This document shows, piece after piece, positions 1 to 9,112 of a stretch of 64,000 nt of DNA. The stretch lies in contig NZ_BIMD01000020.1 in assembly GCF_004000905.1 (NCBI RefSeq), positions 1 through 64,000 of the forward strand. Direction: 5' to 3'. This DNA comes from Paenibacillus humicus NBRC 102415 (GTDB taxonomy: Bacteria; Bacillota; Bacilli; Paenibacillales; Paenibacillaceae). Position 1 is the first letter of the stretch. Each line of letters begins with the position of its first letter. The notes beneath the pieces are model-generated. The model worked only from the letters and a program-made list of their open reading frames with translations, was not told where the DNA came from and made no database searches. Both the position numbers and the translations under genes were made by a program.

Positions 1-1
1 T

Positions 2-49
2 TCGCCGCTGGAGCGCCGAGGCAAACGGAATAAGAAGAAACTCGTCTAA
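2..49 (+). CDS. C-terminal tail of an unidentified protein (partial)
   Basis: The second forward frame is open from the window edge and ends in a basic tail (SPLERRGKRNKKKLV, then TAA at 47-49). A strong bidirectional terminator follows about 40 bases later. This fits the end of a gene that starts upstream of the window, but 15 residues are too few to identify it, and the reading could be chance. Confidence 0.3.
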   Translation, partial: SPLERRGKRNKKKLV

Positions 50-86
50 CTCGCTGCTTAAGGTCTGGAATTAGAATAATAAGCCG

Positions 87-120
87 AAAAAATTCCAGCC
101 CATGGGCTGGAATTTTTTTT
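87..120. terminator. Bidirectional Rho-independent terminator
   Basis: A near-perfect palindrome (AAAATTCCAGCCC, then GGGCTGGAATTTT) is flanked by an A-run on the left and eight T on the right. It sits between the partial plus-strand tail and the end of the minus-strand AIM24 gene, so it can stop transcription from both sides. Confidence 0.85.
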
Positions 121-128
121 AATCAGGC

Positions 129-818
129 TCATTTGATGTAGACGCCTCCGAACGGCAGCAGCTCCCGCAGCGTCCTCCGCAGGAAGCCGTCCCGCTGCAG
201 AGGCTCGACAAGGCCCGGATCCAGCGATCCGGTCTGCACCAGCACGGAGCCGCGCCCCTTCAGCTCCCATTGGACGTTCATATGCTGAGTAGCCAGCGGG
301 TTGCCGTAGACGGCGAGCTTCACCTCCGCCGACTCCGGGAAAGCGACGAGCGAGGCCGTATCGACATAGAGCGGCAGCTCCTCGGACAGCTTCATGGAGG
401 CAAGGCCGCCTGCGGTAAGGATGCCGAGTGTACCGGGGCCTGTGAAGCGCATCCGGGTCAGTTCGCGCGTGATCCAAGCGGTCTTGAGCTTGTGGATGCG
501 CGTCTTCATCGCCATGCCGTCGCTGTAGAAGACGATATGCCGGAAATCGAACAGCAGGTCGCTGTCCTCGGGCAGCGCCACCGCTTCCAGGCCGCAGCCG
601 GGCGGCAGGCCGAGCAGGAACTCGCTCGGTCCCTGGATCCGGGAGCGGATCCATTTGCGCTTGCGATAGACGCCGGCGACATCCATGAAGCGGTCCTCGC
701 GGGCACCCGGCGGGCCGCGGAACGCAATGATCGCCTTCGGGTGCAGCACCTGCAGCTTGTCGGCTTCTTCAAGCTCGATCCGGACATGCCCGTGAGGCGG
801 CGGCGCGGTCACGATCAT
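129..818 (-). CDS. AIM24 family protein
   Basis: A 229-aa protein of the AIM24/TIGR00266 family, made almost entirely of beta strands, with the family's glycine-rich pattern (near GILTAGG and the C-terminal LLPFGGVYIK). These proteins are named after a mitochondrial biogenesis factor, and their bacterial role is unknown. I chose the ATG at 818 because it overlaps the stop of the upstream gene by four bases (ATGA). A 19-codon extension lies wholly inside the upstream gene. There is no signal peptide or membrane segment, so it is probably cytoplasmic. The overlap implies translational coupling with the coiled-coil membrane protein, so the two may act together. Confidence 0.8.
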   Translation of the reverse strand: MIVTAPPPHGHVRIELEEADKLQVLHPKAIIAFRGPPGAREDRFMDVAGVYRKRKWIRSRIQGPSEFLLGLPPGCGLEAVALPEDSDLLFDFRHIVFYSDGMAMKTRIHKLKTAWITRELTRMRFTGPGTLGILTAGGLASMKLSEELPLYVDTASLVAFPESAEVKLAVYGNPLATQHMNVQWELKGRGSVLVQTGSLDPGLVEPLQRDGFLRRTLRELLPFGGVYIK

Positions 819-1327
819 AAGCCGGCTGCCTTTCCTTGGTCGCGCCGCTGGGCGCGGTAGACGCGGTAGCGCCACACCCGTACGGCCGCGATATAGGCCA
901 GCAGGGCGGAAGCTCCAACGAGCACGGCGACCGCGATGCCGTGCTTCAGCGAAGCCTGCTTCTGCCTGGCGGCTGCCATGCTCGCCTCCAGCTGCCGGTT
1001 CTGCTCCGCCAGCGCTTCGTTCTGCTTGCGGAAGTCCTCGTTCTGCTGCTGCAGCTCCTGCTGCCTCGCTTCGAACTCCGCCTGCTTCTGCTCGTAATCC
1101 TGCTTCAGGCGGTCCTGCTGCTGCTCCAGCCGGGCAATCGATTCCGTATATTGCTTCTGCAGCTCGTCCACCTTGGCCGGCGTGTCATAGATGTCTTTGA
1201 GATTGTCCCAGATGCCGGCATGCGCCTGCCCGGGCCAGCCGGCTCCGGCCAAAGCGACGATGAATAGTGCGGCAGCCAGGCTTGTCCGCTTGATCCGTTT
1301 TGTCCGCTTGATCCGTTTCGACCTCAT
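815..1327 (-). CDS. Membrane-anchored coiled-coil protein of unknown function
   Basis: A 170-aa protein. After a very basic start (repeats of KRIKRT) comes a signal-like hydrophobic stretch ending in AHA (about residues 15-38). Next is a Gln/Glu-rich coiled coil of about 80 residues, then a C-terminal membrane helix (about residues 132-152) and a basic tail. It may therefore have two membrane spans with the coiled coil outside. I chose the ATG at 1327 because a GAGGGGGG ribosome site lies about ten bases upstream; the longer reading begins before that site. Its stop overlaps the AIM24 start. No family is recognised. Confidence 0.7.
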   Translation of the reverse strand: MRSKRIKRTKRIKRTSLAAALFIVALAGAGWPGQAHAGIWDNLKDIYDTPAKVDELQKQYTESIARLEQQQDRLKQDYEQKQAEFEARQQELQQQNEDFRKQNEALAEQNRQLEASMAAARQKQASLKHGIAVAVLVGASALLAYIAAVRVWRYRVYRAQRRDQGKAAGL

Positions 1328-1606
1328 ATGGACCCATCCCCCCTCGCGGCGCTCTTCACAATCTATTACCCAGTATAGCAAGAGTCGGATGCTGCTGTAA
1401 GAGACTGGGGACAATTGTCGGATTATCATGGGCTTTGGAGAGAGCTTATCCGTTTCCTGCTGCTGCGAGATGTCGTTCTAGAGCTCGAAAAGACAACGAA
1501 TCGAATGGTTTGGCGCCGCTTACGACTGCTGGGCGGCATTGTCTGAACGGAGGAAATGAGGTATATTCACTGACAAAAAGGCCCAGGCCGGAAAAGAGGA
1601 GACAAA

Positions 1607-2689
1607 ATGGCAGAAGCATCCACGTCTTATACGCTGTACATAGGCTCTTACGGTGAGGCCAAGGATCCGACCGTCCATGCATGCCGGCTCGACGGCGGCA
1701 CAGGAGAGCTGTCGGTATTCCAGAAGATCGCCGGCATCGAGCAGGCTTCGTTCCTGGCTGTCCATCCCGCGGGCAGCATGCTCTATGCCGCCAGCGAAAC
1801 CGGCGAGACGAGAGGGCAGTCCGGCGGCTCCGTCCATGCGCTGGCCATCGATCCGCAGAGCGGCGAGCTCGAGGTGCTTGGCGACCAGCTGACTCACGGG
1901 GAGCACCCCTGCCATGTCAGCCTGTCCTTTGACCGTCAAAGCCTGTACGTCTCCAATTACAGCGGAGGCAATGCGGCGGTCTTTCCGCTTGAGGCGGACG
2001 GACAGCTGTCGGAGCCGGCTTCGGCGCTCGTATCCGGGGAAGGCGAGCTCGGACCGGCAGCAGACCGGCAGGAGAAGCCTCATATCCACAGCGCCGGACC
2101 GGTCCCCGGCACTCCCTTTGTATACATATGCGATCTCGGCACCGACTCGGTCTATATGTACCGGCAGTCCGCCGACGGACGCTCTCTGCTCAAGGCCGGC
2201 ACCGCCAGACTGGAGCCGGGCACCGGCCCCCGCCATGCAGCGATTTCAGCCGTCCGTCCTTATGTCTACGTAGCCGGAGAGCTGGATTCGTACGTAAACG
2301 TGCTTCGGATGGACAAGGAAACGGGCATCCTGGAAAGCGTGCAGCGAATATCCGGCCTCCCGAAGGAATTCGCCGGCACCAGCTGGGCGGCGGATATCCA
2401 TCTTTCTCCGGACGGCCGGTTTCTGTACATGTCCAACCGGGGCCATGACAGCATCGCCGTGTTCGCCGTCAATACCGACGACGGGACGCTGACGGCGGTG
2501 GAGCACTGCCCGACCGGAGGCCGTACGCCGCGCAACTTCGCCATCTCTCCGGACGGCAGCTGGCTGCTCGCCGCCAACCAGGAGAGCGGCACGATCCATT
2601 CCTTCCGGAGAAATGCGGACAGCGGCAAGCTGGATCCTGCGCCTGCTTCCTTGCGCATTCCGGCGCCGGTATGCATCTGCTTCGCCTGA
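1607..2689 (+). CDS. Lactonase family protein (6-phosphogluconolactonase-like beta-propeller)
   Basis: A 360-aa protein of the lactonase/Pgl propeller family, similar in length to E. coli YbhE and B. subtilis YkgB. Blade-like repeats run throughout, and typical pieces are visible: LYVSNYSGGN, FLYMSNRGHDSIAVF and TPRNFAISPDG. The family hydrolyses 6-phosphogluconolactone in the pentose phosphate pathway, though many members have untested substrates. A GGAG site sits about nine bases before the ATG. There is no signal peptide, so it is cytoplasmic. It stands alone between a minus-strand pair and an MFS transporter, and the 128 bases before the next gene leave room for a separate promoter. Confidence 0.85.
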   Translation: MAEASTSYTLYIGSYGEAKDPTVHACRLDGGTGELSVFQKIAGIEQASFLAVHPAGSMLYAASETGETRGQSGGSVHALAIDPQSGELEVLGDQLTHGEHPCHVSLSFDRQSLYVSNYSGGNAAVFPLEADGQLSEPASALVSGEGELGPAADRQEKPHIHSAGPVPGTPFVYICDLGTDSVYMYRQSADGRSLLKAGTARLEPGTGPRHAAISAVRPYVYVAGELDSYVNVLRMDKETGILESVQRISGLPKEFAGTSWAADIHLSPDGRFLYMSNRGHDSIAVFAVNTDDGTLTAVEHCPTGGRTPRNFAISPDGSWLLAANQESGTIHSFRRNADSGKLDPAPASLRIPAPVCICFA

Positions 2690-2817
2690 GGAGACCGACC
2701 TCTCTCTGACGCCGGATGCGCGCCGACCTTGATCAGGCGGCCGCATGCCTGCGTTCCTTCATTTGCTGACGAACACCTCCATACCATCCATCCAAGCGAC
2801 GAAAGGAAGTCCTGTCC

Positions 2818-4050
2818 ATGTCCGCTTCGCAATCGGCCCGGATCGGCGCTGCCCGCACCGGGACCATCTATGCGATTCTGATCGCCATCAGCGCCGTCCA
2901 CATGCTCAACGATTCCATGCAATCCGTCATTCCCGCCCTCTATCCGATCTTCCAGGATACGCTCAATATCAGCTACACCCAGATCGGGTGGCTGACGTTC
3001 ACGCTGCAGATGACTTCATCGGTCATGCAGCCGGTCGTCGGGCTCGTCTCCGACCGCAAGCCGTCGCCGTGGATGCTGCCGGTCGGCATGCTCATGAGCA
3101 TGATCGGCATGGCCGGCATGGCGTTCGCCCCGAGCTTCGGCATGCTCATCTTCTTCATCGTATTCGTCGGACTCGGCTCGGCCGTCTTCCATCCGGAAGG
3201 CTCGCGCGTCGTTTATTTCGCCGCCGGGGGCAGGCGCGGCTTCGCCCAGTCCATCTACCAGGTCGGAGGCAACTTCGGCCAGTCGCTGGCGCCGCTCATG
3301 ACGATCTTCATCTTCATCCCGCTCGGGCAGCGCGGCGCCGTTTGGGGCACGCTGCTGGCAGCCGCGGCGATCCTCATCCTGCTGAAGGTGGTGCCATGGT
3401 ACCGCAAGCAGCTGGAGGAGCACGGCAAGCCGGTGAAAAAAGCGGCCGTGCCGAGAGGCGAGCTGTCCATCGACGCGAAGAAGCATAAAAATGTCGTCGC
3501 CTTCGCGCTGTCGGTGCTGATTCTGCTCGTGTTCGCCCGCTCCTGGTACGGTGCGGCGATCGGCACCTTCTACCAGTTCTATCTCATCCACGACTACGGC
3601 CTCAGCAAGCAGGCCGCCCAGGTGCCGCTGCTGCTGTTCATGATCGCCGGAGTCGTCGGAACGTTTTTCGGCGGGATGGTTTCGGACCGGATCGGGGCCA
3701 AGCGCACGATGCTGCTGTCCATCCTGGGAGCGGCGCCGTTCACGCTGCTGCTGCCGCATCTGCCGCTCGTCTGGATGTATCCCGTCGCCGCGCTCATCGG
3801 CCTGATCATCCAGGCGAGCTTCTCGGTCAGCGTCGTCTACGCGCAGGAGCTGATGCCGGGCCGGGTCGGCATGGCATCCGGACTCATCACCGGCTTCGCC
3901 TTCGGGATGGGCGCGCTCGGCGCCGTCGTGCTGGGCAAGCTTGGCGACATCTACGGCCTGCAGAGCGTCATGTACTGGACCAGCGTGCTGCCGGTCGCAG
4001 GCGCGCTCGCCTTCCTGCTCCCCCGCGACCGGAAGGAAGCGGCGGCATAA
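2818..4050 (+). CDS. MFS transporter, fosmidomycin-resistance (Fsr)-like
   Basis: A 410-aa integral membrane protein with about twelve hydrophobic segments. It resembles the Fsr branch of the major facilitator superfamily: HMLNDSMQSVIPALYPIF in helix 1, the loop VGLVSDRK and FHPEGSR in helix 4-5. Fsr proteins export fosmidomycin and related compounds. The actual substrate here is unknown. The ATG is preceded by GAAAGGAAG. It is followed closely by a strong bidirectional terminator shared with the convergent MFS gene, and it is probably monocistronic. Confidence 0.85.
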   Translation: MSASQSARIGAARTGTIYAILIAISAVHMLNDSMQSVIPALYPIFQDTLNISYTQIGWLTFTLQMTSSVMQPVVGLVSDRKPSPWMLPVGMLMSMIGMAGMAFAPSFGMLIFFIVFVGLGSAVFHPEGSRVVYFAAGGRRGFAQSIYQVGGNFGQSLAPLMTIFIFIPLGQRGAVWGTLLAAAAILILLKVVPWYRKQLEEHGKPVKKAAVPRGELSIDAKKHKNVVAFALSVLILLVFARSWYGAAIGTFYQFYLIHDYGLSKQAAQVPLLLFMIAGVVGTFFGGMVSDRIGAKRTMLLSILGAAPFTLLLPHLPLVWMYPVAALIGLIIQASFSVSVVYAQELMPGRVGMASGLITGFAFGMGALGAVVLGKLGDIYGLQSVMYWTSVLPVAGALAFLLPRDRKEAAA

Positions 4051-4061
4051 CAGAGCAACAA

Positions 4062-4112
4062 AAAAAGGACTGTCCCCGTACCGTTGCTGAAACGGCGGGG
4101 CAGTCCTTTTTC
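4062..4112. terminator. Bidirectional terminator between convergent MFS genes
   Basis: A long stem (AAAAAAGGACTG-CCCCG pairing with CGGGGCAGTCCTTTTT) with A-run and T-run on either side lies in the short gap between two convergent genes. Confidence 0.88.
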
Positions 4113-4116
4113 AGGT

Positions 4117-5343
4117 TCAGCGGGCGGCGGCGCTCCGGCGGTCCCATGCCGCTAGGCATAGCGCCAGCAGCAGGGCGATGAGGGAGAATGCCGATGCCGT
4201 CCACGGCAGCACGCCGTAGTCATACGCTCCGGGAGCTGTCTCGAAAAACAGCACGATCCAGCCGCCGAAAAAGGCGCCGAAGGCGTTGCCGAAGTTCAGG
4301 ACAGCGTGATTGGATGTCGAAGCCAGAGCGGGCGCATCCTTGGCCAGATTCATGATGCGGACCTGCAGCCCCGGCATCGCGGAGAAGCTAGCAGCCCCCC
4401 ACAGGAAGATGAGGGCAAGCGTAGCGGGCAAGGAAACGTCCGCGAAGCCGAGCACCGCCAGAATGACCGCTTGGGCCAGGAAGGAGACGATGACCGTCGG
4501 CATCAGCTTGAGGTCGGCCAGCTTGCCTCCCAGGATGTTGCCGATCGTGACGCCGCAGCCGAACAGGACGAGAATCCAGGGCACGATGCCCTCGGCGACG
4601 CCGGTTACGCCGGTGAGCAGCGGCTTGATGTAGCTGAACAGGCTGAACAGGCTGCAGCAGCCGAAGGCGCCCGTGATCAGCACGAGAAACAGCTTGGGCT
4701 GCAGGAGAGCCTTGATCTGCCTAGCTGCGTTGGTGTCGTCCGTCTGCTTGATCGAAGGAATCATGGCGATCAGGCCGACCAGCGTGACGGCGCCCATCGC
4801 CGCGACGACGAAGAACGACATCCGCCATCCAAGCTCCTGCCCGATGAAGGTTCCGAACGGCACGCCGAGAATGTTGGCGATCGTCAGGCCGGCCATCATG
4901 ACCGACACCGCTCCGGCTCGGCGTCTGGGCGAGACGAGGCTCGCCGCAAGCACGGCCCCGATGCCGAAGAAGGTGCCGTGGGCAAGCGAAGTGAAGATGC
5001 GGGCCGCCAGCAGGAGGCCGTAATTCGGAGCCAGGGCGGCCCCCAGGTTGCCGATGATGAACAGCACCATCAGCAGGGAAAGAAGCAGCTTCTTGGGGAA
5101 GCGGGCCGTTGCCAGCGCAAGCACGGGAGCGCCGATGCCGACTCCGAGCGCGTAGCCGGTAATAAGGTTGCCCGCCTTCGGCACGCTTACGCCGAGGTCC
5201 GCGGCTACTTCGGGAAGCAGGCCCATGATGACGAATTCCGTCAAGCCGATCGCGAAGGCTCCGACCGTGAGGGAGTAGAGAGAGAGCGGGTATCGTTCCT
5301 TGTCGGTTAACGAGGATGCAATCGACGGTTGATCTTGATGCAT
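4117..5343 (-). CDS. MFS transporter, AraJ/YdhP-like drug or sugar efflux
   Basis: A 408-aa protein with twelve hydrophobic segments of the AraJ/YdhP-like branch of the major facilitator superfamily. N-terminal signatures are LTEFVIMGLLPEVAADLGVS and the helix 4-5 motif HGTFFGIGAV. These efflux pumps use the proton gradient to export drugs or sugars. The substrate cannot be read from sequence. I chose the ATG at 5343, where AGAAGG lies about ten bases upstream. A longer frame reaching 5460 has no ribosome site and would put 39 non-membrane residues first. It ends in a basic tail (AAWDRRSAAAR). Confidence 0.85.
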   Translation of the reverse strand: MHQDQPSIASSLTDKERYPLSLYSLTVGAFAIGLTEFVIMGLLPEVAADLGVSVPKAGNLITGYALGVGIGAPVLALATARFPKKLLLSLLMVLFIIGNLGAALAPNYGLLLAARIFTSLAHGTFFGIGAVLAASLVSPRRRAGAVSVMMAGLTIANILGVPFGTFIGQELGWRMSFFVVAAMGAVTLVGLIAMIPSIKQTDDTNAARQIKALLQPKLFLVLITGAFGCCSLFSLFSYIKPLLTGVTGVAEGIVPWILVLFGCGVTIGNILGGKLADLKLMPTVIVSFLAQAVILAVLGFADVSLPATLALIFLWGAASFSAMPGLQVRIMNLAKDAPALASTSNHAVLNFGNAFGAFFGGWIVLFFETAPGAYDYGVLPWTASAFSLIALLLALCLAAWDRRSAAAR

Positions 5344-5463
5344 GAATGTCTGACCTTCTTTCTGAAAGCGCTGACTGTAAATAGCAGGAAATGACTTACC
5401 TTTGGAAATCAACTTCCGCCAGTATAGCAGATTTTGCGCTTCGCGAAAGAGGAAATTCACGCC

Positions 5464-6081
5464 TTAATCGTAATAGACCGGCATGCCCGGCTGCCGTCCG
5501 TACTGGAACATCATGCGCAGCTGGCTTTCCGTGTTGCGGCTGAGCGACAGGGGAGGCAGCTCGTCCTCGCCGAAAAACTCGACCTCGCTTGTCTCCACGC
5601 CGCCGGAAGCCTGCCCGCCCGTGATCTCGCAGTGGAAAAAAAGCTTATAGATATGATGCGCATCGGGAGGATGCCCATGCCGGATTTTGTCCATGACGGC
5701 AAGCAGCCTGACCGTCCTGGCTTCGAAGCCCGTCTCTTCCCTGATCTCCTTGATCACGCATTGACTCGGGGTCAGGCCGATATCCGCCCAGCCGCCGGGA
5801 AGGCACCAGGCGCCGTCCGATCTTTCCCGGACGAGCAGGATGCGGCCTTCCCGGAAAACGGCTCCCCGCACGTCCACCTTCGGCGTAGCATAGCCGGAAT
5901 CGCCGGCGAAAGCGAGCCGGATCTCTTCCTTGCCTGCGGAGGTATGCGTCTCCATGATCTCGACGCTCAGCTCCCGCAGAGCTTCAAAGCGTTCGATGTC
6001 ATAGACGTCGCGCCCGTAGGCAAGCCCGGTCTGGGCGATAGCTTGGATTTGCTTTGCCCATTCGAGCCACTTCGGTTCCAT
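5464..6081 (-). CDS. NUDIX hydrolase with N-terminal NUDIX_N_2-type domain
   Basis: A 205-aa protein. Residues 1-60 match the helical domain found before the Nudix fold in YjhB-like proteins, and the Nudix fold follows. The Nudix box is recognisable (GGWADIGLTPSQ..KEIREETGFE), but the usual first Glu is Leu and the usual Arg is Lys. The metal-binding REETG part is intact. Such enzymes cleave nucleoside diphosphates linked to another group, and the substrate is unknown. GAGGAGGAACG precedes the ATG. It is transcribed towards the MFS gene, but 120 bases separate them, so they need not form one operon. Confidence 0.85.
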   Translation of the reverse strand: MEPKWLEWAKQIQAIAQTGLAYGRDVYDIERFEALRELSVEIMETHTSAGKEEIRLAFAGDSGYATPKVDVRGAVFREGRILLVRERSDGAWCLPGGWADIGLTPSQCVIKEIREETGFEARTVRLLAVMDKIRHGHPPDAHHIYKLFFHCEITGGQASGGVETSEVEFFGEDELPPLSLSRNTESQLRMMFQYGRQPGMPVYYD

Positions 6082-6433
6082 TTCCGTTCCTCCTCGCTGG
6101 AATGGCAGGTATGTGCATGAATACGGCGGTTGAAGCCGGCCGCAGGGACCATTTCTCGGTCAGCGCACCGGAATCCTGTTTCGCCCCGCGTCCAAGCGGG
6201 TAAAAATCCGTATTGTTGTTCGAGCTTCCGCGTTCCTTGCGGAAACCGGCAGCGCCGCAGGGGCATGACCGCTCTGCGGCCGGCTGCCGGTTTGTCGTCT
6301 TTAGGGACCGGCTTCAAAATGTGGACGAGGACGGGAAGGGATTTGCTTCAAAAAGTGGAATAGATTAGATAAAAGATCCGTTAAACGTTTATCGCTTTAT
6401 TTCATCCATTTGACCTGAAGGGAGAGACAGGGC
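6082..6433. other. 352-base divergent intergenic region with long inverted repeat
   Basis: No convincing gene was found. It separates the minus-strand Nudix gene from the plus-strand ThuA-like gene and must hold both promoters. It contains a long G+C-rich inverted repeat at 6243-6293 and, close to the ThuA-like gene, a palindromic GTTAAACGTTTATC at 6380-6393 resembling LacI-type or cre operators. Confidence 0.5.
6243..6293. repeat. Long inverted repeat (about 18-bp arms)
   Basis: The left arm AAACCGGCAGCGCCGCAG (6243-6260) pairs with CTGCGGCCGGCTGCCGGTTT (6274-6293), allowing a one- to two-base offset. No T-run follows on either side, so it is not a standard terminator. It could be an RNA hairpin or protein site. 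Confidence 0.6.
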
Positions 6434-7198
6434 ATGGTTGTCGAAGTCGGAAGGGGAGGCACAGTCTATGTGCCGGATACAGGGATGACGGGGGACGGAA
6501 GTCCTCGCATGGGCATCTTGACAGGGAGGCAGATCGCTGCCGGGCGAGTCAAGCCTCGGCCTGCAAGAGGCGCCGTGCTGCTTGGAGACGGCTCAGGCGC
6601 CTCTTATCATCCCTTGCAGGCCGTTCAGGAAACGATTCTCGGCGCCTTGAAGGATGATTTCGACGCGGAAGCGACGGAGGATTACAGCGTTCTCGAAAGC
6701 CCCGCTTCCGGAACAGGCCTGATAGCCGCGTATACCGACCGCTGGAAAGATCCCGTCACACCGGAGCAAGCCAAGGGCATCATCAATTTTGTCGGCCAAG
6801 GAGGAGGACTCGTTCTGATCCATTCCGGCATTTCTCTTGCAGCCGACCCCCGGCTTGAGGAAATGATCGGAGCGCGGTTTCTCGGACATCCCCCTTATCA
6901 GACCCTTTCCTTCGAACCGGTCGTAGGCAAGGGCGGAGCGCATCCGATCGTACAGAATATCGAGCCCTTCGATTCCCCCGACGAGCCTTACCGCTACTCC
7001 TTCAGCAGGTCGAAGGACCGAGAGGTCATCCTGGAGTACTGGCTGGACGGGTGCTGCTACCCCGCAGCCTGGGTGCAGCGCTACGGCGAAGGCCGAATCG
7101 CCGTCCTGATGCCGGGCCATGACCGGGCTTCGTTCGAGAGCGGGCAGGTGCAGCGGCTGATCCGATCGGCCAGTCTGTGGGCAGCGGGGCGGATATAA
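6434..7198 (+). CDS. ThuA-like domain protein (trehalose-utilisation type)
   Basis: A 254-aa protein. A ThuA-like glutamine-amidotransferase fold covers most of it from about residue 45: GAVLLGDGSG, then GGGLVLIHSG near residue 120, and a C-terminal GRIAVLMPGHD. ThuA proteins are tied to sugar catabolism in several bacteria, but their reaction is not well established. The first 45 residues are not typical of the family. GAAGGGAGAG lies upstream of the ATG. A palindrome resembling a sugar-repressor operator is 40-55 bases before the start, and a terminator follows the stop, so it is probably a single-gene unit. Confidence 0.75.
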   Translation: MVVEVGRGGTVYVPDTGMTGDGSPRMGILTGRQIAAGRVKPRPARGAVLLGDGSGASYHPLQAVQETILGALKDDFDAEATEDYSVLESPASGTGLIAAYTDRWKDPVTPEQAKGIINFVGQGGGLVLIHSGISLAADPRLEEMIGARFLGHPPYQTLSFEPVVGKGGAHPIVQNIEPFDSPDEPYRYSFSRSKDREVILEYWLDGCCYPAAWVQRYGEGRIAVLMPGHDRASFESGQVQRLIRSASLWAAGRI

Positions 7199-7215
7199 GC
7201 CATCTTTAGAACGAT

Positions 7216-7238
7216 GCGGGTCTGCGGACCCGCTTTTT
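7216..7238 (+). terminator. Rho-independent terminator after ThuA-like gene
   Basis: A GCGGGTC stem with a short loop and GACCCGC is followed by five T, 18 bases after the ThuA-like stop codon. Confidence 0.85.
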
Positions 7239-7348
7239 GTTTTCGATTTTTTGATTTTGGCCCTAAATCTCCGTCTGGAAAATGTCGATGTGTACTTACG
7301 ACATGTTGTCATTTAGTTGGCATCGATATTGAAGACGGGGGAAATCAG

Positions 7349-8953
7349 ATGGCATTCAGACAGCCGGAATCGATTCAAGCGAAAGAACAGGGCAGCCGCT
7401 CCCTGAACAGCAAGGACACGGAGGCCGACGGAAAGAATCCAAAGCAGGAGATGCCTGCAGGCCGGCCTTCCGCGGACCGGCAAAGCCTCGCCTACTCCGA
7501 TCGCAGAAGGCGCAGTACGGCCGTCCTGGCCGTCCTGTCGATCTATTACGCCCTTGTTGCCGGCATGATGACTTCATTCGATACGGAAGCGGCTTACACG
7601 AAGGCTTTGTTGATTCCTGCGGGCATCGTCTTGGTCTTGTTATGGGCGGGGCATGTCCTGCGCAGGCTGGAGCCGATCATTCCGTACATGACCGTCGCGC
7701 TAGTCGGCTACATGACCATTACCTCCGTACAATACGACAGCCGGAGCGTGCTGTCCGCGCTGCCCGCATTCTTCCTCCTGGCGCTCGGCGTCATGTACAA
7801 CAGCCGAATCACGCTCTTGTACGGCACTCTCAGCGGGGCGGGACTAGTCGTCTATAAGTTCGCGATGTATCCCGGCAGCAACGAAGTCGACTATGATCTC
7901 GTTTACTTCCTGTTCTACTTCTTGATCGTGTCCGGCCTGCTGATCAGCCAATCCGAGATCGGCCGCTCCATCCTGAAGCGGGTAAGCCGGTTCCAGCTCG
8001 AGGCGGAGCGCACTCTGGAGCGCGAACGGCAGCGGGACAAGGTCATGCGGGTGTCCGTGCGGACCCTCTCCGAGGGGATGGAAGGAATACGCCAGAACGG
8101 CCATGACAATGCGGCCTCCTTCCAGGAAATGAATACCGCTTTCCAGGAAATGTCCTCGGGCGTGAACAGCCAGGCCGAATCCATCTCCGACATCGCGTCC
8201 AAAGTATCGGATTCCACCAGCCAGCTCGCGACCATGATGGGTACGCTGGGAGAGATGATCGGCAACATCGAGCGGACAAGAGAGGCGTCCGTGAGCGGCA
8301 GAGAAGTCATGGAACGGCTGACGGATACGATCCAGCGCTTCCAGGACAGCTTGAAGGAGTCAAAGAGCGATTTTGAGAAGCTGAGCGAGACGATACGGGA
8401 TGTCCTTCCTATGACCGCCTCCATCCAGGAGGTCGCCAGGCAGACGAACCTGCTTTCCCTCAATGCGAGCATCGAGGCTGCGCGGGCCGGGGAGCACGGT
8501 GCCGGCTTCGGCGTCGTCGCCTCCGAGATCCGCAAGCTTGCCGTAACCGCCGGCGAAGCCGCGGAGCGCATAACGGCCAGCCTCGACCTGGCGGCTGTGC
8601 GCACGGAAAGCTCGGCCTCCTCCATGGACGCCAATGTGCAGAGGATGGAGGAGAGCTTCGCGCTCGTCGACCTGACGCGCAGCGCGTTCGCCGGCATCGG
8701 GCAATCCGTCCAGCGGCTGCACGAGGACGCGAGGACGGTCGGCGGAGAGATGGACAATGTCGGCGCCTCCAGCAGGGAAGTGGAGGAGCAGGTGGAGAAT
8801 TTCGCCGCTGTCATGCAGCAATCGTCGGCTACTCTGGAGGAGCTGCTGGCTACGGTCGAGACGCTGACGAGGCAGAATGCGCAGCTGCAGGAGCGCATCG
8901 AGCAATCGGAGGAAGCCTTGCGCGAGCTGGCGGCTGAGAAAGAGTCCGCTTAG
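7349..8953 (+). CDS. Methyl-accepting chemotaxis protein
   Basis: A 534-aa chemoreceptor. A hydrophilic N-terminus of about 60 residues leads into a block of about six membrane helices (about residues 60-215), without the large extracellular sensor of classical receptors. A long signalling domain follows. The hairpin tip is visible as [20 protein letters not shown] with the flanking [13 protein letters not shown] motif, which contacts CheA and CheW. It may sense membrane state or small molecules through the membrane block. I chose the ATG at 7349 with GGGGGA upstream; a 45-codon extension overlaps the preceding terminator. No che genes are nearby. Confidence 0.88.
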   Translation: MAFRQPESIQAKEQGSRSLNSKDTEADGKNPKQEMPAGRPSADRQSLAYSDRRRRSTAVLAVLSIYYALVAGMMTSFDTEAAYTKALLIPAGIVLVLLWAGHVLRRLEPIIPYMTVALVGYMTITSVQYDSRSVLSALPAFFLLALGVMYNSRITLLYGTLSGAGLVVYKFAMYPGSNEVDYDLVYFLFYFLIVSGLLISQSEIGRSILKRVSRFQLEAERTLERERQRDKVMRVSVRTLSEGMEGIRQNGHDNAASFQEMNTAFQEMSSGVNSQAESISDIASKVSDSTSQLATMMGTLGEMIGNIERTREASVSGREVMERLTDTIQRFQDSLKESKSDFEKLSETIRDVLPMTASIQEVARQTNLLSLNASIEAARAGEHGAGFGVVASEIRKLAVTAGEAAERITASLDLAAVRTESSASSMDANVQRMEESFALVDLTRSAFAGIGQSVQRLHEDARTVGGEMDNVGASSREVEEQVENFAAVMQQSSATLEELLATVETLTRQNAQLQERIEQSEEALRELAAEKESA

Positions 8954-9050
8954 CCCTCAAGGTCCGATTCCAGCCATGATGCCGGCAGGCATGGCGCCGA
9001 TTGCGGCCGCATGCAAGCAGATGCCGGTTGCAGCCATATCCCGGTCAGCC

Positions 9051-9104
9051 GAAAGAAAAAGCGGCGGTCCGTCCGGCATTCCATGCCGGGCTGACCGCCG
9101 CTTT
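9051..9104 (-). terminator. Terminator of the catalase gene
   Basis: Read on the minus strand, the stem AAAGCGGCGGTC (with internal stem CCGGCAT-ATGCCGG) is followed by a T-run, just past the catalase stop codon. Confidence 0.8.
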
Positions 9105-9112
9105 GCTCTGTT

